Positions 55,136-64,000 of a stretch of 64,000 bases of DNA are shown here, one piece after another. The notes below the pieces were generated by a model, which was not told the origin of the DNA, made no database searches, and saw only the letters and a list, made by a program, of their open reading frames with translations. The DNA comes from Brasenia schreberi (taxonomy: Eukaryota > Streptophyta > Magnoliopsida > Nymphaeales > Cabombaceae), in assembly GCA_036023115.1 (NCBI GenBank), contig JAYKKT010000089.1:8957501-9021500 (forward strand), read 5' to 3'. Numbering within the stretch: the stretch's first letter is position 1; each line of letters begins with the position of its first letter. Position numbers and translations under genes: made by a program.

Positions 55136-55540
55136 TGTAAAAATATTTGTTGATGTATGAATGTTGAGGTGGTTAAGTCACAAATCGTCAAGATATCAAA
55201 GCATCCAAATATGGATGTCTAAGTCAAGTATACAACAAGAGTCGAGTCAAGGAAACAAATCATGAATCAAAAGGTTGTGCAAGACAAATTATTAAAGTAT
55301 ATTAAGACTTTATTTATAGAAAGTGGAAAAAAATACAGGACAACTGAACAAGAGATAAGGGAGAAGAGGACTAGCTGTTGGAGGCAGCTGGCCTCCAACG
55401 ACTAATTGGGGCCAACTCCAAAGAGAGTCATTGGGAGCTAGAATCTCCCAAAGGCTATTGCAATGGGCCCTAGTGGCCCATGCCATTCCATATCCTTCAG
55501 TCACGGGCCCTAGTGGCCCGTGAGCCTATTACATTTAATC
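55136..55540 (-). repeat. 3' LTR of the second copia element
   Basis: TGTAAAAATATTTGTTGATG to CCTATTACATTTAA; carries CATCCAAATATGGATGTCTA also present in the solo LTR. The last bases have decayed from the usual TTAACA. Confidence 0.82.
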
Positions 55541-55554
55541 CCCCTCTCAAACTT

Positions 55555-56924
55555 ACGGAACAAGAAATGAAAACGATTAGTGGAGAGAGATTTGATGAAG
55601 AAGTCGGCCAACTACATTTCTGATGTAATATAACACAAACTTATATTTTTTTTGAAGCATTCTTCACGAACAAAGTGACAACCCATCTCAATATACTTTG
55701 TTCTTTCATGAAAGGTGTTGTTAGAGGTAATGTATGTGATACTTTTATTATCAAAACACATAGTGGCAGGTTGTAGAATAATACTCATATCTTTCAGAAC
55801 CCCCGTAATCTAAGAGATTTCTATAACCACTTCCATGAGATAAGTTATTCACCTAGAAAGACACAAAAATCGATCATAGAATGTTTGTTGTTGACATCTT
55901 TACCCAGTCAGTATCAATATACATAGACAAATCAAAAGTCGAGGAAGAAGTTAAGAGTACCCCCTTATTTGGAGAACTTTTTATATACATAATAATTCTT
56001 ATAACAACACTCATATGAACAATGGTGGGTGCTTGTTGAATTGACTAACTGTATGTATTGCATGAGAAATATCGGGACGAGTAATAGTAAGATAAGTAAT
56101 AGCACCTATAAGTTGTTTATAGGGAGTTGGGTCTAAGAAATTTTCTCCATCAATGGATCTTAACTTAGTACCAAGGACCTTAGGAGTATTAGCTTGTTTG
56201 TTGTCAGTGATACCAGATCTTTTAATTACATCATTTACAAATTTAGTTTGACATAAAATATCCACGACAGTTCCTAATAATTTCAATATCCAAAAAATAA
56301 TTAAGACCTAAATCTTTCATATAAAATTCTTGATGAAGGTTATGTTTAACCTTTGTAATCCCTGTATCATCACTCTAGTGATGATCATATCATCCATATA
56401 CAAGAGTAAAATAATAATACTTGTATCTAACTTTCGTATGAATAAAGCAATGTCAGTATAACAAGATGTAAAGTTATACAGATGCATAAAATTTTCAAAT
56501 CGATCAAACCAAGTCATGGGAGCTTGTTTCAACCCATACAAAACCTTTTTTAGTTTAAGAACATGATCTTTTGACATATCTAATTCGAGAGGAGGAGTCA
56601 TATAAACATTTTCAGTTAGATGTCTATTTAAAAAGACATTTTTAACATAAAGTTGATAAATATCTCAATTTTGAATAGCACTAAAAGTTATAAGAATTCT
56701 AATAGTTGTTATTCTAGCAACATGAGCAAAATTTCATCATAATCAATTCTATGCTCTTGAGTATAACTTTTGGCTACTCCTCTGGCCTTATATCTTTTAA
56801 TATTACGATTGCTATAAGTTTTGATTTTATAAATCCATCGACATCCAATAACCTTTTTATCCTTAGGCTTAGAAACAACATTTGAAGTTTCAGCTTTGTC
56901 TAAGACCCTAAGTTCTTCACACAT
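55555..56924 (-). pseudogene. Second copia: RT and RNase H
   Basis: Minus order: KKVIGCRWIYKIKTYSNRNI and YKARGVAKSYTQEHRIDYDE (56709-56924), KKVLYGLKQAPMTWFDRFEN and LLLYMDDMIITR (56317-56601; catalytic YMDD intact), PYKQLIGAITYLTITRPDIS (56011-56286), and LADFFIKSLSTNRFHFLF near 55620-55560. Frames are broken between the blocks. Confidence 0.88.
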
Positions 56925-57102
56925 AACAACTTCTCATTCAGGAATACCCTTGGCTTGATGATATAATCTAGGTTCTTTTACTTAAAGAATAGTTGCAATC
57001 AAGTTTTTACGTTGAGGTTCAAAAGATTCATAGGAGACAAAACATTGAGGAGGTTTTGAAATTCTAAGTTCTAATCGCGAGTTATCAAACTCTCTATGTC
57101 GT

Positions 57103-58062
57103 CTAATATAATGTAGCGGAAAGGGTTCTATAATCGGTTGTGTCAAAAGTTTCATCTAAAACCTCAATTGTATTATAAGAAATATCATCATGATGAACTT
57201 CTGAGTCACTGCCATCGTCTTCCTCTAAGTTCAAAAAATCTTGTGAAAATAATGTTTCATTATTTTCAAAAGATTTAGTCTTATAGTAGTAGTCATTTTT
57301 AAATAATTTTATATCTTTAGAAATATGCAGTTTATCATTACTAAGGCAAAACATCTATAACCTTTTTTGTCAATCACATAACCAATAAGTACGTATTCAA
57401 TGGCCTGAAGAGATGATTTATCATTTTTGCTTGTATAAACAAAGCGTTTGTACCCAAAAACTCTAAGTCTTTCATAATAAAGAGAGATATTATATAATTT
57501 TTTAAAAGGAGAAAGATTTTCAAGACGAGTTGGAGGCATCCTATAGCTGTAAGAGTGGCTTCTGCGCATGAAAACTTAGGAACATTATTAGCAATTACTA
57601 TAAGTTTTTATAATGTCTCTACCATTTTGTTGTAGAGTTTTGGTGGAAGATTTTTTTTATGCAAAATTCCATTAGTTTCAAAAAAAATTGAAAATCATTT
57701 TATAAGTATTCTCCTCTAGAGTCGTACCTAAAAATTTTAATTGTGGAATCAAATTGATTTTTGACCATGTAAAAGATCTAAAATTTATCAAATACATCTG
57801 ATTTATGTTTTAATAGATATATTCATGTAAATCGAGTAAAATCATCTACAAATATTACATAATATTGAACTCATCCCTTAGAAATAACAGGGATAAAGCC
57901 CCAAATATCAGAATGTATTAATTCAAAATCTCTCCTTGGTACATAATTTTTTTCTCCAAAAGAAAGATGATGCATTTTTCCTATAACACATTCTTTACAA
58001 TAAAATTTTTGTTCTCCAATTTTTTTTAACAAAAGAAAATTACATAGTTTATGCATATTCAA
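57103..58062 (-). pseudogene. Second copia: integrase
   Basis: KECVIGKMHHLSFGEKNYVP and FELIHSDIWGFIPV (57871-58062) are the pre-integrase knuckle and the first Asp block. RLENLSPFKKLYNISLYYER and RVFGYKRFVYTSKNDK (57309-57569) are the C-terminal part. 57103-57354 is the acidic linker before RT. The middle is degraded. Confidence 0.83.
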
Positions 58063-58080
58063 ATGTCCAAGTCATTTATG

Positions 58081-58700
58081 TCAAAGAGTAGCATCATGTG
58101 TTACATTACAAGATTCAAAATTTGGCATAAACAAACAATACATTTTGTATATTCCATTTTCTCTATGGCATTGATCAATCACCTTCTTCAATAGGTGATC
58201 CTGCACTACACAATGCTTTGTTGAGAAAGTGATCGTACAATTATTATCACAAATTTGAGCAATCGAGAGTAAGTTTAAATTGAGTTTAGGTATAAAGCTT
58301 TCATTTTGAATTTTAAAATTATCTTTTTTAAAATTCCTAATTTTTTCAATTTGAAGTTTTATACCATCGGCTGTAAACACATATTTTCCAAAGATATCTT
58401 GAGATTTTTTTTAAGATTTATTACAATTGATCATATGAAAAGAAGCACCTGAATCTAATAACCAAGACATACCTTTAGAAGTGGAAAAAGCGTTTTCGAA
58501 AATATTTACCTTTTCTTTGAACATTTTTTCTATTTAGGCTTTGATGTTAGGAGGCAAGACTCCTCAATTCTTGTCACCCATGACTCTTACATTTTTATAT
58601 TTCTTTCGAATAAGCAGACAACTAGTTTTGATATGACCACTTTTCCTACAATAATGGCATGTTGTGTCCTTATTTTATCATGGTCTCGTGGGTTTTTTTA
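58081..58700 (-). pseudogene. Second copia: protease/GAG-pre region and gag zinc knuckle
   Basis: [18 protein letters not shown] lies in the 58081-58380 frame. At about 58668-58623, CHYCRKSGHIKTSC is an intact CCHC knuckle. Gag continues in short frames to 59339. Confidence 0.82.
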
Positions 58701-59348
58701 TAGATCCATCTCTTTATCCTTCAAAGTTTTTGACACAAGGAGGCTTGTATATATTCATATTTGCTCCCGACTTGCAGGCGGCAAAAACGACATCTTTTAC
58801 TACATTTATATTTTTTAATCTAGTTTTTTCAATAACTAAATCGGCCAAAAAAATGTCTCCCTTTCGTCATGTTTTTCTATATATTAGGTTAGATCTAATA
58901 TTTTTAAATTCATCCCTTAATCCATGCATAAACAAAAAGAAATATTAATTATCTAAAAACTCTTGAAATTCATCAATTTTTTAAAGTTTTTTCAAATTTA
59001 TCAAAACTTCTAAGTTCAATCCATAACTCCGAAAACTCATTGTGATATTCTATAATACTTAAATTGTCTTATTTAAGCATTATCATTCTTTCCATTAAAT
59101 CAATTTGAAAAACAAAATCATCTTCATAATGAATCTTTTTCATATATTCTTAAGTTTCAAAAGCATTTTAAAAAACAATGATTCAATTTCTAAGTTTTTA
59201 AGTCACATTTTGACAAATTATTAAAGTTATTTTTGCATTCATTTTTTCTCAAGTTTTTAAGTTTTATATATTTTTTGGGTTTGAAAGCATCATCATAATT
59301 TAAATTTTCAATATCTAAGGTAGATTATTAAATTGTCCCGTCAATGTA

Positions 59349-62300
59349 CAACAAACAACAACAACTAAGTCTTTTCTCATACTAGACGGGGTCGGCTACA
59401 TGGATTCTTTGTTTCCACAGATCCCTATCGTGTGCCATGTTAGCATTTAACTCACAATAAGCTAGATCATTCTTTATTGTTTCTTTCCAACACTTTTGTG
59501 GTCGTCCTCTACCTCTTTTAATACTTTCTAAATTTAGTTTTTCATACCTTCTTATAGGTTCTTCTTTTGATCTTCTGTCTATATGTCTAAATCGTCTTAA
59601 ACGATATTCTCTCATTTTATCCTCTATTGGTGTCACTCCTAATTTGTTTCTAATAACCTCATTATGTATACGGTCTTTTCTTAAGCTAGATCATTCTTTA
59701 TTGTTTCTTTCCAACACTTTTGTGGTCGTCCTCTACCTCTTTTAATACTTTCTAAATTTAGTTTTTCATACCTTCTTATAGGTTCTTCTTTTGATCTTCT
59801 GTCTATATGTCTAAATCGTCTTAAACGATATTCTCTCATTTTATCCTCTATTGGTGTCACTCCTAATTTGTTTCTAATAACCTCATTATGTATACGGTCT
59901 TTTCTTGTATGACCACTCATCCATCTCAACATCTTCATTTTTGTTACAGACATCTTTTGTACATGTTGATGATTAACTGCCCAACACTTAGAACCATAAA
60001 ACATAGCAGGCCTAATTGCTGCTCTATAATATTTACCTTTTAATTTTAATGGTATCTTCTTATCACAAAGAATACCTGATGCTCCTCTCCATTTTAACCG
60101 ACCAGCATTAATTCTAGGCATAACATCTCCATCAATTCTTCCATCACTCTGAAAAATTGACCCTAGGTATTTAAAACTTTCCTTTTAGGGGATGCAATGT
60201 GTGTCAATTTTAATTTCTATGTCCTATGAGGTAACCAAATGATCAAACTTACATTTCATATATTCTGTTTTTGTTCTACTAAGTCGAAGGCCTTTGCTTT
60301 CTAATGTTTCTCTCCATAGTTCCAATTTTCTATTAACTTTTTTCTTAGACTCCTTCACTAATACAATGTCATCTGTAAATAACATACACCAAGATACTTC
60401 ATCTTAAATGTGTTTTGTTAACTCATCAATTATCATTATAAATAAGTATAGACTTAAAGTTATCTTTGATGTAACCCAATATTAACTTCAAAGAAATCTG
60501 TCATTCCTTCATGAGTCCTCACACATGTTTTTGTACCACTATACATGTCTCTTATAAGGTTAATGTATGTCAATGGGATACCTCTTTTTTCCAAAGTTCT
60601 CGAAAGAACCTCCCTCGGTATCCTATCATAAGCTTTTTCTAGATCAATAAAATATCATGTGAAGGTCTTTCTTTTTTGCTCTAAAATGTTCCATAAGATG
60701 TCTCAAAATGTGAATCGCTTCAACAGTAGATCTATGTAGCATGAATCCAAATTGATTCTCAGTTGTACTTGATACTTGTCTTAACCTACGTTCGATAATT
60801 CTTTCCCACAATTTCATAGTATGGCTCATTAACTTGATACCTCGATAATTTGCACAATTTTGAACGTTTCCCTTGTTCTTATATATGGGTATAAGTATAC
60901 TCACTATCCATTACTCGGGCATCTTTTGATTTCTCCATATTTCATTAAATAGTTTTTTGAGCCAAGTGATTCATGTTTCTCTTAGGATTTTATAAACTTC
61001 TATAGGAATATTGTCTGATCCTACTGATTTGCCACCCTTCTTATGTTTAAGGGCATCTTATTCTTTTGAATAGGTCAGTAAAAATTTTGGTTTTTTATAC
61101 TTTTTTGATTTGGCTAACTCTCCTAAGCTAATAATAACATATTTATTTTCATTAAAGAGCTTATAAAAATATTTTCTCTATCTATTTCTTATATCATCAT
61201 TTGCTACTAGAATTTTTTCATCCTCATCTTTGATGCATCTAATAGAATTAAGATCTTTAGTTTTCTTATCTCTAGCCCTAACTATCCTAAAAATGTCTCT
61301 TTCACCCTCTTGAGTTGAGTTTTTTTATATAAATCCTTTCAAATTTTAGCTTTTGTTTCACTAATGGCTTTTTTCGCTTCCTTCTTTGTTTTTTTATAAG
61401 CATCTAAAGTTTCACTAGTTTTCTTAGTATAATGTAATTTGTAATATGCCTTCTTTGCCTGATTTTATTTTGCACTATTTCACTCAACCACCAAGCTTCT
61501 TTTTGTGTTGGTACACCTCTCTTAGATACACCTAACACATCTTTCGCCACTTTCCTAATCTGTATAGCCATATTGTTCCACATATCACAAGGCGTACCAA
61601 CATAATTTCAAGCATCTCCTTGAAGGACTTTCTGTTTAAATATATATTCTTTCCCACTTTTGAGGTTCTACCATTTAGTCTGAATAGCTCGATGCACTCT
61701 TTTCTTCTTTGTCCATTTTTTTATTTGTAAATCCATAACTAAAAGTCGATGTTGGGTGGTTAAGCTTTCTCCTGGAATTACCTTACAATCTTTACAACAC
61801 GCTCTATCTTTTTTTGTACAAATAAAGTAATCAATTTGTGTTTGTGATAAGCCACTCTTATAGATAATTAAATGTTCATCTCGTTTTTTGAAGATTGTAT
61901 TGACTATAAAGAGTTCAATTGTTATAGCAAAATTTAAAATCTGCCTACCTTTCTCATTTATATCCCCAAAACCAAAGTTTTCATGACCTTGATATCGTAA
62001 TGCCTCTTTACAGTCATGTTCATTTAAGTCTCCTCCTGAACAAATCATCTCCCTTTGTGGAATCTTTTGAATCGTCTTATCTAACTCTTTCCAAAAAGTT
62101 GTTTTTATACTATCTTCTAGTCCTACTTAGGGTGCGTAAGCACAAACTATATTAAAAACCTTTGCTTCTAACACTAATTTCAACGTCATGATACGGTCAC
62201 CATATCGTTGTATGCCTATTACACTATCCTTTAAATCTTTATTTATGATAATACCAACTCCGTTTCGAGCCTTTTCTTTACCTGAGTACCATAATTTAAA

Positions 62301-62789
62301 ACTTATATCCTCTATCTCCTTTACTTTTTCTTCAACCCATTTTGTCTCTTGTAAACATAGAATATGAATCTTTCTTCGAATCATAGTATCTACCACTTCC
62401 ATTAACTTACCAGATAATGTTATGATATTCGAAGAACCAATACGAATCTTATTATCTAGGACTATTCCTTACCCCTCACATCTGTCCATATTGAAAATGT
62501 GGAGACCCTCTCTGAAATTTACTCACTACATTCGGGCGACAATGTAGCGGGACTAACTTCTTTACCCACACTTGTCCATGATGTGGGAACCCTTACTGTA
62601 TTCGGGCTTTGCAGCGTGTCGCTAGGCAAGGATGGTCCAAAGCAATGCTCATAATTTGTGTAATATATGATATAAAAATCCGACAAAGTTTTACGCTGGT
62701 TGTCGGAATCTTAACACAACCCTCCTCCTTTATCCGGGCTTGGGATTGATCATGGAAGGGTGATCCCTTACATGGGCAGAGTTTGTCCT
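59349..62789 (-). mobile_element. RTE LINE copy G, longest 5' end, with internal tandem duplication
   Basis: The 9-bp duplication GTCAATGTA is at 59340-59348 and 62790-62798. Tail CAACAAACAACAACAAC, then C-terminal region, RT, connector, endonuclease (61668-62402) and a full 5' leader with hairpins to 62789. Length is 3441 bp, or 3217 without the 224-bp duplication, which is probably the family's full length. Frames are broken in many places (for example FTDD at about 60375). Confidence 0.93.
59458..59905. repeat. Perfect-looking 224-bp tandem duplication in RTE copy G
   Basis: 59458-59681 and 59682-59905 both run TAAGCTAGATCATTC to ACGGTCTTTTCT and I see no difference between them. It duplicates the segment encoding the polyprotein region near [10 protein letters not shown] through ERRSKEEP. 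Confidence 0.9.
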
Positions 62790-62798
62790 GTCAATGTA

Positions 62799-63165
62799 AT
62801 TCCCAAAATCTTTAGACAAAAAAATATTTTTTCATAGTTCTTACTCAACTTTGATAGTATTTTGGGTCAAAAATGCATTTAAAAGACTCATTTTAAGAAC
62901 ATGAGAAAAATCATCACATATACTATTGTTTAAGTGAGAAAGTAAGCATAATTGAGTGGAGAAAAACGTAAATATTTGATCACCACAAGAGTACTATAAT
63001 GTATCTTGCTTTTTCTTTGAGCAACCATTATGCAATGTTAAGAGAAAAAGAACATTAATGGAATTGCTTCAGACAAACTAACAAGATTAAACCAAATTGT
63101 ACAACAAGATCAGTAATGACTTTGGCTCACAGATAGTCACTCTGCCACTGGGATTAAACGCAAAC
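62799..63165. other. Between RTE copies G and I, unassigned
   Basis: Probably further interior of the second copia element, since copy G's duplication joins 59339 to 62799. No gag motif or LTR recognised. Confidence 0.4.
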
Positions 63166-64000
63166 TATGATGGTGTAAAAACATGTGTGAGGACTCATGA
63201 AGGAATGACAAACTTCTTTGAAGTTAATATTGGGTTACATCAAGGATCAACTTTAAGTTCATACTTATTTATAATGGTGATGGATGAGTTAACAAAACAT
63301 ATTCAAGATGAAGTACCTTGGTGTATGTTATTTGCAGATGACATTGTATTAGTGAAGGAGTCTAAGGAAAAAGTTAATAGAAAATTGGAACTATGGAGAG
63401 AAACATTAGAAAGCAAAGGCCTTCGACTTAGTAGAACAAAGACAGAATATATGGAATGTAAGTTTGATCATTTGGCTACTTCAGAGGACATAGAAATTAA
63501 AATTGGCACACATTGCATTCCCCAAAAGGAAAGTTTTAAATACCTAGGGTCAATTTTTCAAAGTGATGAAAGAATTGATGGAGATGTTACGCATAGAATT
63601 AATGCTGGTTGGTTAAAATGGAGAGGAGCATCAGGTATTCTTTGTGATAAGAAGATACCATTAAAATTAAAAGGTAAATATTATAGAGCAGCAATTAGGC
63701 CTGCCATGTTTTATGGTTTTGAGTGTTGGGCAGTTAATCATCGACATGTATAAAAGATGTTTGTGACAGAAATGAAGATGTTGATATGGATGAGTGGTAA
63801 TACAAGAAAAGACCATATACATAATGAGGTTATTAGAAACAAATTAGGAGTGACACCAATAGAGGATAAAATGAGAGAATATCGTTTAAGATAGTTTGGA
63901 CATATAGAAAGAAGATCAAAAGAAGAACCTGTAAGAAAGTATGAAAAACTAAAATTGAAAAGTATTAAAAGAGCTAGAGGACAACCACAAAAGTGTTAAA
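63166..64000 (+). mobile_element. RTE LINE copy I, 5'-truncated, continues past the window
   Basis: Begins near TATGATGGTG inside RT. The 63097-63753 frame holds [20 protein letters not shown] and [20 protein letters not shown]; a TAA at 63751 and further changes follow, with EEPVRKYEKL-type sequence up to the end. The 3' tail and target duplication are outside the window. Confidence 0.9.

Larger units (their letters stand above)
55136..59339 (-). mobile_element. Copia LTR retrotransposon, second element, 3' LTR and coding body
   Basis: LTR 55136-55540 followed by CCCCCTCTC (polypurine tract), then minus-strand RNase H, RT, integrase, protease and gag up to 59339, where RTE copy G is inserted. 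Any continuation would lie right of 62799; no 5' LTR is visible before the window ends. The LTR matches the solo LTR at 43849 and resembles the nested element at 16798. Many stops, but the YMDD box is intact. Confidence 0.85.

Overview
The window is plant nuclear DNA. It shows multi-exon genes with GT-AG introns, RTE-type LINEs ending in a CAA/TTG tail, copia-type LTR elements primed by initiator-Met tRNA, and hAT transposons with 8-bp target duplications. The one host gene belongs to the plant STE20/SPS1-like kinase family. The species cannot be told from the sequence. Introns of about 19 kb packed with nested transposons suggest a flowering plant with a mid-sized or large genome.

Host gene. 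A single + strand gene runs from before base 1 to a stop codon at 53939-53941. Eighteen coding exons can be read (first 6391-6515, last 53897-53941). They total 1677 nt and stay in one open frame across every junction, so the gene looks functional although 46 kb of its span is intron. The first exon enters at the kinase catalytic loop; the N-lobe exons must lie upstream. All other features sit in its introns or its 3' flank.

Layout. 1-6390: end of a copia-like element with its LTR (1099-1361), a 175-bp tandem duplication (1536-1885), and RTE copy A. 6391-7441: kinase exons 1-6. Intron 7442-26607: RTE copy B split by a hAT element (9888-13220), an LTR element of 'family L' (13895-21203) holding a second LTR element (16798-20830), and a decayed hAT relative (23259-26421). 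26608-34602: exons 7-17, with RTE copy C and an RRM-gene fragment between exons 10 and 11. Intron 34603-53896: a copia element (35067-48781) loaded with a second family L copy, RTE copies D, E and F and a solo LTR; then a third family L copy (49422-51921) and RTE copy H. 53942-64000: 3' flank, a second copia element (from 55136), RTE copy G and RTE copy I, which runs off the end.

Most interesting point. Family L is a set of LTR elements without recognisable gag-pol. The three copies share LTRs, a tRNA-iMet primer site and a 3' minisatellite, but each carries different fragments of ordinary plant genes in sense orientation. Copy 2 has a RING-CH (MARCH-type) protein fragment followed by a methyl-CpG-binding-domain piece and PPR-like pieces. 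Copy 3 has an enoyl-CoA hydratase/isomerase and an unidentified coiled-coil protein. Copy 1 has an unidentified coding remnant. This looks like a gene-capturing LTR retrotransposon family.
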